A stretch of DNA of 64,000 nucleotides, from the NCBI GenBank assembly GCA_013289585.1, contig JABCZR010000017.1, positions 1 to 64,000 of the forward strand, written 5' to 3'. Both the position numbers and the translations under genes were made by a program. The stretch's first letter is position 1, and the number at the start of each line of letters is the position of its first letter. The notes beneath the pieces were generated by a model that saw only the letters and a list, made by a program, of their open reading frames with translations, had not been told where the DNA came from and ran no database searches. The DNA comes from Acidobacteriota bacterium. Its GTDB lineage: Bacteria > Acidobacteriota > Terriglobia > Acidiferrales > UBA7541. This document shows, in pieces, positions 35,118 through 44,969 of the stretch.

Positions 35118-38100
35118 ATGGATACCTTGCGATTTTTGCGCAGAATCCGGGCACTAGCAGTACTACTGATGGCGTTGGCGGGAGCGGTTCGAACGCCGGC
35201 TTCTCCATACACGGCAAAGCCGATGGATCAAAAGCTGTTTCAAGAACTGCGCTGGAGGCTGATTGGGCCGTTTCGAGGCGGACGAACCTTGGCGGTGACA
35301 GGAGTGCGCGGGCGGCCGGAGAGCTACTACTTCGGGAGCGTGGGCGGCGGAGTGTGGAAGACGAATGATGCGGGGCGGACGTGGCATCCGATTTTTGATT
35401 CGCAGGGAATTGCATCGATTGGGGCGATCGCGGTGGCGCCTTCGGATTCGAATGTGATTTATGTGGGCTCGGGCGAAGCGGACATGCGTTCGTCGATTTC
35501 GTACGGTGACGGGATGTACAAGTCCAGCGATGGGGGAAAAACGTGGACGCCCAGCGGTTTGAATGACTCAAGGCAGATCGGGCGGATTCTGGTGGATCCG
35601 CAAGACCCGAACAAGGTCTTTGTTGCGGCGCTCGGGCATCCGTACGGACCGAACGCGGAGCGGGGCGTGTTTCGTTCGAAAGACGGGGGAAAAAGCTGGC
35701 AGAAGATTCTATTCCGCGACGAGAACACCGGGGCGATTGATCTGGCGTTCGAGCCGGGGAATCCAAAATCAATTTACGCGGCACTGTGGCAGACGCGGCG
35801 GCCGCCGTGGAGTATTTATCCGCCTTCGAATGGGCCCGGGAGCGGGCTGTATCGTTCGAAAGACGGCGGCGACCACTGGGAGCAGGTGACGGGGCATGGA
35901 TTCCCTGCGGAAGGAGTGGGACGGATAGGAATTGCGTTTGCACCGAGCAATCCGCGGCGGATTTATTTGATCATGGATGCGAAGGAAGGAGGACTGTACC
36001 GCTCCGACGACGGCGGGCAAAACTGGCAGCGGGTTTCGAATGACCGGCGGACCTGGCAACGGGGGTGGTACTTCGGGGAAGTTACTGTAGACCCGAAAAA
36101 CCCTGACGTCGTCTATTTGCCGAATACTTCGACTTACAAATCTCAGGATGGCGGGAAAACATTTGAGGCGTTTCGCGGCGCGCCTGGCGGCGATGATTAT
36201 CATGAGCTGTGGATCGATCCGGAGGAGCCGCTGCGGATGGCGCTGAGCAGCGATCAGGGGACGCTGGTTACGCGCAACGGCGGTGAGACGTGGAGCTCCT
36301 GGTACAACCAACCGACTGCGCAGTTCTATCATGTGATCACCGACAACCGATTTCCGTATTGGGTGTATGGCGCGCAGCAGGATAGTGGCGCGGCAACAAC
36401 TCCGAGCCGAAGCAAATATCGTTCGCTCAATTTTCATGACTGGCGGCCAATGGAGGCGGGCGACGAAAATGGATACATCGCGCCGGACCCGGTGAATCCT
36501 GGCGTGGTGTTCGGCGGGACGGTCGCGCGACAGGATTTCACCGACGAACAGATTCGGCAAACGCCGCCGACTCTGGCGCATACGGGCGAGTACCGCAGGA
36601 CGTGGACGCTGCCACTGGTGTATTCGCCGATCGATGCGCATGTCCTATACTTTGGCTCGCAGCTTTTGTTTCGGACGGCGGACGGCGGGAATTCCTGGCA
36701 AATCATCAGCCCCGATCTCACGCGAGAAGATCCCGGCGTGCCGGCGAATCTCGATGCGGCGACGGCCGCCGACGCTCCGGAAGGGAAGCGGCGAGGGGTG
36801 ATTTATACGATTGGACCATCGAGCGTGCGGCCGGGAGAGATCTGGGCAGGAACGGATGACGGGCTCATTCAATTAACGCAGGACGAAGGGAAAACGTGGA
36901 GCAACGTAACGCCGCCGGAGTTGACGTCGTGGAGCAAGGTGACGCACATCGAGGCGTCGCATACCGATGCGGCGACGGCATACGCAGCCGTTGACAGGCA
37001 TCGCCTGGATGATTATCAGGCGTACTTATACAGGACGCGGGATTTCGGCAAGACGTGGCAGCACGTTTCGAATGGAATTCCCGATGGAAGTTTCGCGAAC
37101 TGCGTGAGGGAAGATCCTGTTCGAAAGGGATTGCTCTATGCGTGCACGGAGAAGGGCGTCTACGTTTCATTCGATGACGGCGACGACTGGCAGCCGCTGC
37201 AACTGAATCTGCCGGTGACGTCGGTGCGCGACCTTGTGGTGCATGAGGACGATCTGGTGGTCGCGACATTCGGGCGCTCGTTCTGGGTGCTGGATGACGT
37301 GACGCCACTGCGGCAGATCGATTCACAGGTGGCCGCGGCGAACAGCTGGCTGTTTCGGCCAGGAGTGGCATATCGGGTGCGGCCGGGGAACGACCAGGGT
37401 ACTCCAGTGCCGATGGATGAAGCGCTGGCGGCGAATCCACCGGACGGAGTGGTGTTGGATTATTACTTGAAAGAGAAAAGCAGAGGCCCGGTCCAGCTCG
37501 AAATTTTGGATTCGGAGGGGAGGGTCGTACGGCAATTCGCAAGCAATGACGGGCCGCAGAAAACCAAACCGAGCGATATCCCGTTTCCAATGAACTGGGT
37601 GCGCAATCCGCAACCGCTTTCGAACGAAGCGGGAATGCATCGGTTCGTGTGGGATTTGCGATATGCGGTGTCAAAAAGTGTTCGGGGCTCGTACTTTGGG
37701 CCAACGGGACCGTGGGCAGTGCCGGACAATTACATCGTAAAGCTCACGGCAAATGGCAAGAGCAGTTCGCAACCGCTGACGATCAAAATGGACCCGCGCG
37801 TGAAGAGTTCGCAAGAAGCGCTGGTGCGGCAGTTCGAGCTGTCGTCAAGCCTCGCGGAGAGGCTGGGCGAAGTCTCAACGGCACTGCAACAAACAAACGC
37901 GCTGCGGAAACAGATTGAGGCACGAAAGAAGGAAGCGAGCGGGAATGCGGAGGTGCTCCAAGCGCTGGGGGTTCTGGAGAAGAAAATCGAAGTGTCGCTG
38001 GAGCCTGATAGCGATGGCGATTTCATGCTGTTTGGGCTCGCTGTTCCCAGCAAAGAGCATGAGCCTCTTCCAAAAGTTGCAGCGGCACTCACAGGGCTGT

Positions 38101-38297
38101 TGATTATTGTGGAGAGCGCGGACACCGCGCCGAGCCTGGATGCGACGGCGGCTGGTGCGAAGTGGATGGCCAGCGGAGAGGAGACGCTGTCGCGGTGGAC
38201 GGCGTTGAAAAAAGAAGACTTGGCAAGTGTGAATGGTTCGCTCCAAAAAGCGAAACTAAAGCCGCTGACGGCGGAAGAGTCTCCGGCAGCGCACTAG
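35118..38297 (+). CDS. Secreted BNR/Asp-box propeller protein (second copy)
   Basis: A paralogue of the 20-23 kb propeller, about 1059 residues. It shares PFRGGRTLAVTGVRG, the Asp boxes (TNDAGRTWHP, SSDGGKTWTPS, SKDGGKSWQKI, SDDGGQNWQRV, TADGGNSWQII) and the segment RFPYWVYGAQQ, and it has a signal peptide (RRIRALAVLLMALAGAV). Start choice is uncertain: ATG 35118 has GGAGG only one base away, while TTG 35127 lies nine bases after it and also opens a full signal peptide. The C-terminus is helical (EALVRQFELSSSLAERLGEV). It is on the plus strand without the TPR/retropepsin partners and precedes the amidase gene by 104 bases. Catalytic function is not assignable. Confidence 0.85.
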   Translation: MDTLRFLRRIRALAVLLMALAGAVRTPASPYTAKPMDQKLFQELRWRLIGPFRGGRTLAVTGVRGRPESYYFGSVGGGVWKTNDAGRTWHPIFDSQGIASIGAIAVAPSDSNVIYVGSGEADMRSSISYGDGMYKSSDGGKTWTPSGLNDSRQIGRILVDPQDPNKVFVAALGHPYGPNAERGVFRSKDGGKSWQKILFRDENTGAIDLAFEPGNPKSIYAALWQTRRPPWSIYPPSNGPGSGLYRSKDGGDHWEQVTGHGFPAEGVGRIGIAFAPSNPRRIYLIMDAKEGGLYRSDDGGQNWQRVSNDRRTWQRGWYFGEVTVDPKNPDVVYLPNTSTYKSQDGGKTFEAFRGAPGGDDYHELWIDPEEPLRMALSSDQGTLVTRNGGETWSSWYNQPTAQFYHVITDNRFPYWVYGAQQDSGAATTPSRSKYRSLNFHDWRPMEAGDENGYIAPDPVNPGVVFGGTVARQDFTDEQIRQTPPTLAHTGEYRRTWTLPLVYSPIDAHVLYFGSQLLFRTADGGNSWQIISPDLTREDPGVPANLDAATAADAPEGKRRGVIYTIGPSSVRPGEIWAGTDDGLIQLTQDEGKTWSNVTPPELTSWSKVTHIEASHTDAATAYAAVDRHRLDDYQAYLYRTRDFGKTWQHVSNGIPDGSFANCVREDPVRKGLLYACTEKGVYVSFDDGDDWQPLQLNLPVTSVRDLVVHEDDLVVATFGRSFWVLDDVTPLRQIDSQVAAANSWLFRPGVAYRVRPGNDQGTPVPMDEALAANPPDGVVLDYYLKEKSRGPVQLEILDSEGRVVRQFASNDGPQKTKPSDIPFPMNWVRNPQPLSNEAGMHRFVWDLRYAVSKSVRGSYFGPTGPWAVPDNYIVKLTANGKSSSQPLTIKMDPRVKSSQEALVRQFELSSSLAERLGEVSTALQQTNALRKQIEARKKEASGNAEVLQALGVLEKKIEVSLEPDSDGDFMLFGLAVPSKEHEPLPKVAAALTGLLIIVESADTAPSLDATAAGAKWMASGEETLSRWTALKKEDLASVNGSLQKAKLKPLTAEESPAAH

Positions 38298-38401
38298 CCG
38301 TTCCGCAAACTGCGCTTGAGAGTGAAGGCACGGACGCCAGGCGTCCCTTTTTCGCCGCTCCTTCTTCCTGTGGGTGACGCGGATTCGCAGGCAGATTTGA
38401 T

Positions 38402-39259
38402 ATGCTGCTCGAGGTGCGAAACATCGCTCGAATCCGGGTTCCCGTACGAACCTACTTTCTCTTTGGCATGATTGCCGCGATCCTTACCGGCGCGGCAATC
38501 GTCTATTCCTCGCAAACTCCTGCGCAGGGACCGCAATCGGGACCGAACACGCAATCACCGGTGCCTCCGCCCTCTGCGAGCCCGCAAAGCGGGCCGCCAG
38601 AAGCTGCCACTTCTCCGTTCAGCGCGCAGCCGCAACGCAGCGGCCTCAACATTGTTGTGCTGGATCCGGCGCACGGCGGTGTGGACACTGGCGCGCGGGG
38701 AACTGGCGGAATACGCGAGAGCGAGATCGTGCTGGAGCTTGCGCTTCAGGTGCGGAGGGCGCTGGAGCTGCAGGGTTTTCAGGTGGTGCAGACTCGGCAG
38801 GGGAACGAGAACCCATCGTTCGATGACCGGTCGGCAACGGCCAATGCGCAGCGCGGCGCGGTCTTTGTGACACTGCACATTTCGTCGACGGGACTGCCAG
38901 GCACGGCCCGGGTTTATGTAAATGCGGATTTGCCGCCGGTAGCGGATTCGAATGGATTGATTCCCTGGGAGCGCGCGCAAGAGCCATTTCTTGGACTGAG
39001 CAGAAAATTCGGTGATCTCGTCCAAGGACAACTGACGCAAAGATTCAAGGGGTCTCCTGACGGCGCGCAAACCGCTTCGGTGCGTCAGCTTCGAACGACG
39101 GCGGCACCGGCGATCGCGGTGGAGATTTCAAGCGTAGCGGTGGAGAACCGCGCCGAACTGGATCGCATGGGCCCCGGGATTGCGGATGCCATCGCCCGAG
39201 GAGCGGCGGCGTTCAAACCGTCGTATGTTGTTGCGAGCACGCCGGGAGCGGCGCCATGA
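38402..39259 (+). CDS. N-acetylmuramoyl-L-alanine amidase (Amidase_3)
   Basis: The 285-residue protein has an N-terminal membrane segment (residues 18-36, YFLFGMIAAILTGAAIVYS), a Pro/Ser/Gln-rich linker to about residue 80, and an Amidase_3 domain: VLDPAHGGVDTGARG (zinc His), RESEIVLELA (zinc Glu), TLHISS (zinc His) and AVEISS (catalytic Glu). It cleaves the stem peptide from peptidoglycan MurNAc in the periplasm, for example in cell separation. Its stop overlaps the next start (ATGA), so the two are coupled. No strong Shine-Dalgarno precedes the chosen ATG. Confidence 0.9.
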   Translation: MLLEVRNIARIRVPVRTYFLFGMIAAILTGAAIVYSSQTPAQGPQSGPNTQSPVPPPSASPQSGPPEAATSPFSAQPQRSGLNIVVLDPAHGGVDTGARGTGGIRESEIVLELALQVRRALELQGFQVVQTRQGNENPSFDDRSATANAQRGAVFVTLHISSTGLPGTARVYVNADLPPVADSNGLIPWERAQEPFLGLSRKFGDLVQGQLTQRFKGSPDGAQTASVRQLRTTAAPAIAVEISSVAVENRAELDRMGPGIADAIARGAAAFKPSYVVASTPGAAP

Positions 39260-39957
39260 CGGCCCGGTGGAAAATACTGTTGATCGGCGGGCTGGTGATC
39301 GCCGTGGTGGCGGCGGCAATCTATTTTCCAATTTTGCGGCGGCGCGTGAAGCTTGCCGCGAAATTGCAACAGCAGAGCGAAGAACAGGCACGGCGAGAAC
39401 TGGCGCAACCGATCGCCATCAATCCAGGCGACCCGCGCGTGAAGGCGAAGCTGTTCTGGGCTTCCGATGCGCTGGATTCCACACTGGCGCCGGCAGTGGT
39501 CGAACTGCCGCTTTCGAATGACCCGGCGCTGCGTTCGAAGCAGGTGCTCAACACCTTGCTCGCCGGGCCGGTGGACGCGGAACTACGAACGCTGCCGCCG
39601 GATGCGGTGCTGCTGGCTTTTTACCTGTTGCCCGATGGAACGGGGATTGCGGATTTTTCCGAAGCGCTGGCGACATCGATCCCGTCGGGAATTGCGAGTG
39701 AGCAACTGGCGGTGGATTCCATCGCGCGAACGCTGGAAGCAAACGTGGCACAGGTGCAGCGGGTGAAAATCCTGATTCACGGGCAGGAAGTGGAGACGCT
39801 CGCGGGGCATCTCGATCTGACAGGCGCATTCGTCGTGAACACGAGGCCTGCTTCATTGCCGAGTAAACCTGCACCCAGTGCGCCAACGAGAGCGCCGGGA
39901 ATGTTGACACCGGAGAAGGCCCCCGGCAAACTGGCGCAGCCTGAACGCAAGCCGTAG
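39256..39957 (+). CDS. GerMN-domain protein, membrane-anchored
   Basis: The 233-residue protein has one N-terminal transmembrane helix (residues 7-28), a short charged stretch, a GerMN domain from about 60 to 195 (VKAKLFWASD, LLAGPVDAELRTLPPD, VDSIARTLEANVAQVQRVKILI), and a Pro-rich tail. The domain is found in sporulation/germination lipoproteins of Firmicutes and in many non-sporulating envelopes, where it is often coupled to cell-wall amidases, as here. Its role is probably envelope-associated. Translation is coupled to the amidase through a four-base overlap. Confidence 0.88.
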   Translation: MTARWKILLIGGLVIAVVAAAIYFPILRRRVKLAAKLQQQSEEQARRELAQPIAINPGDPRVKAKLFWASDALDSTLAPAVVELPLSNDPALRSKQVLNTLLAGPVDAELRTLPPDAVLLAFYLLPDGTGIADFSEALATSIPSGIASEQLAVDSIARTLEANVAQVQRVKILIHGQEVETLAGHLDLTGAFVVNTRPASLPSKPAPSAPTRAPGMLTPEKAPGKLAQPERKP

Positions 39958-39996
39958 AAGATTTCGTAATGAATATAAAAGAGCGCAGGAGGAAGA

Positions 39997-40734
39997 GTGA
40001 GAGCTGACGGGCGAACCGCGGACCAGATGCGCCCTCTGAAAATTACGCCGGATTTTATCTCCACAGCAGAAGGCAGCGTGCTGATCGAACTCGGAAGCAC
40101 TCGAGTGATCTGCACGGCGACGGTGGATGACGGCGTGCCGAGTTTTCTGAAGGGCAGCGGCAAGGGATGGGTGACCGGGGAGTATGGGATGCTGCCGCGC
40201 GCGACGGAAGAACGTACGGCGCGCGAAGCAGTAAAGGGCAAGCAATCCGGGCGCACGCAGGAGATTCAAAGACTGATCGGGCGGTCGCTACGCGCGGTGA
40301 CGGATCAGGAAGCGCTGGGCGATCGCACGGTTTGGCTGGATTGCGACGTGATTCAGGCGGACGGAGGAACGAGGACGGCGTCGATCACGGGGGCGTTCCT
40401 GGCGATGGCGCTGGCGTTCGAACGTCTGGTGGCGGCGGGAATCCTGAAGCGTTCGCCGCTGATCGACACGGTGGCGGCGACAAGCGTGGGGATTGTGGAC
40501 GACCGCGCGCTGCTGGACCTGGCGTATGAGGAAGATGTTCGCGCGCAAGTGGACATGAATGTAGTTATGACCGGAGGGGGGCACTTTGTAGAAATCCAGG
40601 CTACGGCGGAAGGGCGCGCGTTTTCCGGCGGCGAGATGCAGGACTTGCTGGCGCTGGCAGCGGCGGGAATCCGCAGGCTGACGGAAGAGCAGCGCGCGAT
40701 CTTGCCGGCAAAGTTCAGTGCGCGCGCCCGTTAA
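39997..40734 (+). CDS. rph: Ribonuclease PH
   Basis: The 245-residue phosphorolytic 3'-5' exoribonuclease trims tRNA 3' ends. The start is GTG at 39997 with AGGAGG about seven bases upstream; it opens [16 protein letters not shown]. Family motifs are [32 protein letters not shown], the RNase PH signature [19 protein letters not shown] and [18 protein letters not shown] with the catalytic acid residues. It overlaps rdgB by 17 bases. Amidase, GerMN, rph and rdgB form one plus-strand run. Confidence 0.97.
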   Translation: MRADGRTADQMRPLKITPDFISTAEGSVLIELGSTRVICTATVDDGVPSFLKGSGKGWVTGEYGMLPRATEERTAREAVKGKQSGRTQEIQRLIGRSLRAVTDQEALGDRTVWLDCDVIQADGGTRTASITGAFLAMALAFERLVAAGILKRSPLIDTVAATSVGIVDDRALLDLAYEEDVRAQVDMNVVMTGGGHFVEIQATAEGRAFSGGEMQDLLALAAAGIRRLTEEQRAILPAKFSARAR

Positions 40735-41323
40735 ACTTTATCTCGCCTCGTCGAATCCAGGAAAACTTGCGGAATTCCGCGATCTTGCGGGGGCGGCGGT
40801 TCCGATTGAATTGGAATTGATGCCAGGTTTCGAAAGCCTGCCGCAGTTTGAAGAGAATGCTCCGACATTTGCGGAAAATGCGGCAGGCAAGGCGCTGCAT
40901 TACTCGCGGCTTCGTGAGGGGCTGATCTTCGCGGATGACTCAGGGCTGGTGGTGCCCGCGCTTGGGGGCGCGCCAGGCGTTCGTTCGGCGAGATATGCGG
41001 GGCCGGAGGCTACAAATTCGCAGCGGATCGAAAAACTTCTAGGAGAAATGAGGGGCAAAGCTGGGAGTGAACGAGCTGCGCACTTCGTCTGTGTGATTGC
41101 GCTGGCAAAGCGAGGACGGGCCATCGCGGTGGTGACCGACGGCGTTGAAGGTGAAATCCTTAACGCGCCGAGTGGTAGCGGAGGATTCGGGTATGACCCA
41201 ATTTTCTACTTCCCTGTCCTGAAGAAAACGTTCGCGGAGATTTCCACGGAAGGAAAAAATCAGTTCAGCCATCGGGGGAAAGCGTTCCGCCGGCTGCTTG
41301 CCACTCTTTCCTCCATGCTATAG
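40718..41323 (+). CDS. rdgB: Non-canonical purine NTP pyrophosphatase (RdgB/HAM1)
   Basis: The 201-residue enzyme hydrolyses dITP, XTP and ITP to the monophosphates, keeping deaminated purines out of DNA. The GTG start lies inside rph in another frame. Motifs are [55 protein letters not shown] and the C-terminal [10 protein letters not shown]. Coupling to rph is a common arrangement. Length is normal and no oddity is seen. Confidence 0.97.
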   Translation: MRAPVKLYLASSNPGKLAEFRDLAGAAVPIELELMPGFESLPQFEENAPTFAENAAGKALHYSRLREGLIFADDSGLVVPALGGAPGVRSARYAGPEATNSQRIEKLLGEMRGKAGSERAAHFVCVIALAKRGRAIAVVTDGVEGEILNAPSGSGGFGYDPIFYFPVLKKTFAEISTEGKNQFSHRGKAFRRLLATLSSML

Positions 41324-41334
41324 TTTTGGCTCTT

Positions 41335-42081
41335 ATGGCGACCAAATCAAAGAAAAAACCTTCAAGGAAAAAGAAGAAGGGCCGCACAAGATCAGCAAAG
41401 CCGGCGGGCAAGCGGGACGCGGCAATGCCAGCGCGCGCCGCGGGAGCCGAGCCCAGGCGTGTTGTGGCGATTCTAACGAAATTGGACGAAGCCTATCCGG
41501 ATGCGAATTGCGAATTGAAACACGAAAATGCTTTTCAATTGCTGATTTCGACGATACTTTCCGCGCAGTGCACGGATGTGCGCGTGAATCAGGTTGCAGA
41601 AACACTTTATAAGAAATATCCGGATGCAAAGGCGTTTGCGTACGCGACACCGAGCGAATTAGAGATGGAGATCCGGCCGACGGGATTTTTCCGGAACAAA
41701 ACAAAGTCCGTGATGGGGGCGAGTAAGGCCATTCTCGATAACTTTGGCGGAGAAGTGCCGCGAACGATGGAAGAGATCCTTACGCTGCCCGGGGTTGCGC
41801 GGAAGACCGCCAATGTCGTATTGGGCACCGCGTATGGAATCGCGAGCGGAATCGTTGTGGACACGCATGTGCTTCGGCTATCAAAGCGTCTGGATCTAAC
41901 GCGCAATGATGATCCGAAAAAGGTTGAGCAGGATTTGATGAAAATCATTCCGGAGAAGAAGTGGATCCAGTTTTCCCACCAAATCATCTGGCACGGACGC
42001 CGGGTTTGCCATGCGCGCAAACCGAAATGTATCGAGTGCAATCTGGAGTCACTGTGCTACTCCAAAGACAAGACAGTGTGA
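41335..42081 (+). CDS. nth: Endonuclease III
   Basis: This DNA glycosylase/AP lyase (248 residues from ATG 41335) removes oxidised pyrimidines. Lys157 in the helix-hairpin-helix LPGVARKTANVVLG is the Schiff-base nucleophile and Asp176 in VVDTHV the second catalytic residue. The C-terminal CHARKPKCIECNLESLC gives the C-x6-C-x2-C-x5-C ligands of the 4Fe-4S cluster. It has a Lys/Arg-rich N-terminal extension of about 35 residues (KSKKKPSRKKKKGRTRS) not found in E. coli Nth. The frame is open three codons upstream from a TTG. It lies 11 bases after rdgB. Confidence 0.96.
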   Translation: MATKSKKKPSRKKKKGRTRSAKPAGKRDAAMPARAAGAEPRRVVAILTKLDEAYPDANCELKHENAFQLLISTILSAQCTDVRVNQVAETLYKKYPDAKAFAYATPSELEMEIRPTGFFRNKTKSVMGASKAILDNFGGEVPRTMEEILTLPGVARKTANVVLGTAYGIASGIVVDTHVLRLSKRLDLTRNDDPKKVEQDLMKIIPEKKWIQFSHQIIWHGRRVCHARKPKCIECNLESLCYSKDKTV

Positions 42082-42108
42082 CGGCCTGACTGCTTAATCG
42101 CGCGGAAC

Positions 42109-44265
42109 TTACGTTCGTTGCAACCCATTTGGGACCATTGGGAGGGCGTTGAGCCGGACGCCGGTAGCATCGAAGATGGCGCTGCCGATAGCCGGCGCCA
42201 GGGCCATGATGGGAGTCTCACCTGCACCCGCAGAGGGAATATCCTTGCGATCCAGCAGGACGGACTCGATCTGCGGCACGTCGCGGAATCGCGGCACACG
42301 ATAGCTGGCAAAATGCGGATTTTTGATGCGGCCATTTTCGAATTCGATGGCTTCGAACAGCGCTCCTCCTAGCCCCTGGATGATGGCGCCGACAACCTGG
42401 TTGCGCAAACCATCGGGATTGACGATGGCGCCGCATTCGAAGGCCTCGACAACACGAACGACACGCACAGCACCGGACGAGCGATCTACGGCCACTTCGA
42501 CGCAAGTAGCGACGTAGCTGCCTTTCTCGTACCCGGCAGCGATGCCGAATCCCTGACCTTCCCGTGATTTCTTGTGTGGCCAGCCAAACGATTTCGCCGC
42601 CGCTTCGAGAACGGCGCGCATTCGTGGATCGGAAAGATTTTTGAGGCGAAATTCGAGAGCATCCATCCGGGCCGTACGCGCCAGCACGTCCATATGCGTT
42701 TCGCGGGCGAAATGATTCGCCGTGGCTGCAAGCCCGCGATAGGAGCCGCTACGCAGGATTTGTGGAACGGAATGAAATTCGGTTTGCTGATTCGGGACAA
42801 CGTAAGGCGTTTCGATTCCTGACGTGCCGGAATTGTAATTGTGAAATTCCCAGGCGGTAAGCGTGCCGTCAACGGCGATGGCACTTTTGATTTCGATCAC
42901 GCCCGCGGGCCGAAAATACGCCCAGGTGAACTCTTCCTCGCGAGTCCAGACCAATTTCACGGGACGGCCTGCGGCGCGCGCCAGACGCGCAGCTTCCAAC
43001 GCGGCGTCGCCGGTATGTTTACCTCCATACGCGGAGCCAGTGTCCGGCACAATTACGCGGACGGAGGTCTCAGGAACGTGAAAGACAGCGGCGAGCTCAT
43101 CGCGCACGGCAAATGGCCGCTGTGTGCCCGTCCAAACGGTCAACTTTCCATCGGACCATTGGGCTACAGCTGCGCGGGGCTCGAGCGGGGCATGTGCGAT
43201 GAAAGCAACGGTGTAGGTCGCGTCCAAACGGTGGGCCGCGTTCTTGAGAGCTTCCTCGACGGAACCCTTCTGTTTTCGAGAGCGGTCATCGGGTTTGGAT
43301 TCGCCATTTTTTTTCAGAAAGGCGAAAAGCTCCTTGTTCGAAATTTGCGGGACTTCCTTCCATTGCGCATGAATGGCGTCAAGAGCGGCTTGCGCCTCGT
43401 GCACGGTTGGAGCGGCGGCGCCGACAAAATCTCCTTCGCGAACGACGATCACGCCGGGCAAGGCTTTCGCGGCGCTGTCGTCATAAGAATCCAGAGTCGC
43501 CCCAAATGAGGGCGGACGTAAGACTTTGCCATGGAGCAGACCTGCCGGGCGGAAGTCCGGGGTGTATTGATGTTTGCCCGTCACGAACTCGCGGGCGTCC
43601 ACCTTTGGAACGGGTTTCCCGGCAATCGTCCATTCCGGCGCGGGCGTGACCGGGTCCTCGACCGGAAGATTCTGGGCCAGCGTTTTCCCACGCGCGAGTT
43701 CGGCATAACGCAGCGAGCGGCCTGAAGCGGGATCGGTCACCTTAGCATTCGCAGCAACCAATCCTTCGGGGGCAACATTCCATTCCTTCGCGGCGACTTC
43801 GATGAGTAAATCGCGCGCGGCGGAGGCCACCCTTCGGAACTGCGGGGTCATTGTCGGCGTGGTGCGGCTGCCGAAAGTACCGGCATCAAAAGGCGTCAAG
43901 GCCGTATCGGCCATGACCATGCGAACTGTTTCGATCGGAACGCGCAACTCATCCGCAACGGTTTGCGCCAGAGAAGTGCGGATGTTCTGGCCGATCTCCG
44001 CTTTCCCAGTGAATCCAGTGACGGTGCCGTCTTCGCCGACGTGCAGCCAGGAAGAGATTTCTTTGGGCAGTTCCTCGTTGTGGAAAGCCCGAGAAGGGGT
44101 GGTTTCCTGCATCGCGCGGGATTGTTTCGCAACGGCGAATACGACAATTCCCGCGCCAAGGAGTTTGAAGAAATCGCGCCGTGCCAATTCAAATTGGTGG
44201 ATGGGAGCGGCGCGGAACTCGTAGCGCTCCGGCTCAGGAATAAAATTTTCGGTGAAGTCGCTCAT
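42109..44265 (-). CDS. Molybdenum hydroxylase large subunit (isoquinoline 1-oxidoreductase-type)
   Basis: The start at 44265 follows AGGAGC and overlaps the small subunit's stop (ATGA); upstream frame is rejected. The 718-residue xanthine-dehydrogenase-family Mo-cofactor subunit has a Tat motif RRDFFKLLGAG after about 28 residues. Cofactor and substrate regions are recognisable, including TALTPFDAGTFGSRTTPTM, VPDTGSAYGGKHTGDAALE, GSYRGLAATANHF and, near the end, AGAGETPIMALAPAIGSAIF with the active-site Glu expected in GAGE. Like IorB it works with a single Fe-S subunit and needs no FAD subunit; electrons probably pass to a cytochrome. Substrate (an N-heterocycle or aldehyde) is unknown. Confidence 0.9.
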   Translation of the reverse strand: MSDFTENFIPEPERYEFRAAPIHQFELARRDFFKLLGAGIVVFAVAKQSRAMQETTPSRAFHNEELPKEISSWLHVGEDGTVTGFTGKAEIGQNIRTSLAQTVADELRVPIETVRMVMADTALTPFDAGTFGSRTTPTMTPQFRRVASAARDLLIEVAAKEWNVAPEGLVAANAKVTDPASGRSLRYAELARGKTLAQNLPVEDPVTPAPEWTIAGKPVPKVDAREFVTGKHQYTPDFRPAGLLHGKVLRPPSFGATLDSYDDSAAKALPGVIVVREGDFVGAAAPTVHEAQAALDAIHAQWKEVPQISNKELFAFLKKNGESKPDDRSRKQKGSVEEALKNAAHRLDATYTVAFIAHAPLEPRAAVAQWSDGKLTVWTGTQRPFAVRDELAAVFHVPETSVRVIVPDTGSAYGGKHTGDAALEAARLARAAGRPVKLVWTREEEFTWAYFRPAGVIEIKSAIAVDGTLTAWEFHNYNSGTSGIETPYVVPNQQTEFHSVPQILRSGSYRGLAATANHFARETHMDVLARTARMDALEFRLKNLSDPRMRAVLEAAAKSFGWPHKKSREGQGFGIAAGYEKGSYVATCVEVAVDRSSGAVRVVRVVEAFECGAIVNPDGLRNQVVGAIIQGLGGALFEAIEFENGRIKNPHFASYRVPRFRDVPQIESVLLDRKDIPSAGAGETPIMALAPAIGSAIFDATGVRLNALPMVPNGLQRT

Positions 44266-44741
44266 GAACGCGGCTCCTGCGTGATGCGCGCCGCGTGGCG
44301 GATTGCTTCGATGACGCGCGGGTGCGTCCCGCAGCGGCAGATATTGCCTTGCATGAACTGAATAATTTCGGGGTCGGTAGGCTTGGGATTTCCCTGGAGA
44401 AGGCCAACGCTGCTCATAATCATTCCCGAGGTGCAATAGGCACATTGGAAAGCGCCGGCATCGAGAAAGGCCTGCTGCACGGGGTGCAGGCGGCCGTCCT
44501 TTTCTAACCCTTCGATGGTGGTAATTGGTTTGCCAGCGACGGTACTGACGGGAATCATGCAGGAACGCTTTGGGACTCCACTGATCAGCACGGTGCAGGC
44601 TCCACACTGCCCTTCTCCGCAGCCATATTTACTGCCCGTCAGACCAAGTTCATCACGGAGGACGGAAAGGAGCGGCGTGTCGGGAGGATACTGAACTGAA
44701 TATCGTTTGCCATTCACTTCAAACTCGATCGGCTTCGCCAT
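44262..44741 (-). CDS. Molybdenum hydroxylase 2Fe-2S subunit
   Basis: The start at 44741 has GGAGGGG just upstream. The 159-residue protein has an N-terminal plant-type ferredoxin domain with SKYGCGEGQCGACTVLI and a following Cys, and a C-terminal helical domain with AFQCAYCTSGMIMSS and GNICRCGTHPRV. The eight cysteines ligate the two 2Fe-2S clusters that take electrons from the molybdenum centre. It is translationally coupled to the large subunit. It has no export signal, so it probably travels with the Tat-tagged partner. Confidence 0.95.
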   Translation of the reverse strand: MAKPIEFEVNGKRYSVQYPPDTPLLSVLRDELGLTGSKYGCGEGQCGACTVLISGVPKRSCMIPVSTVAGKPITTIEGLEKDGRLHPVQQAFLDAGAFQCAYCTSGMIMSSVGLLQGNPKPTDPEIIQFMQGNICRCGTHPRVIEAIRHAARITQEPRS

Positions 44742-44969
44742 TGCCCCTCCAAGTAGGTGCTGCACAACATTTCACACTCGGCCGTTACGAGTGAGAAGAA
44801 ATGCAAAGTTGAAAATTACAATGCCGCCATGAGACCACGAGCCAGCATCCGCCCTGATCTTACTACTGTGGAGTGCAGCTTCGCATCTCGGTGTGTCTCG
44901 CGAGCGGGGCGCCCACATTGAGTGCTTTTAATTCGGCTGGAGTAGCGGCCCCACTTAATTCGACAAAGC

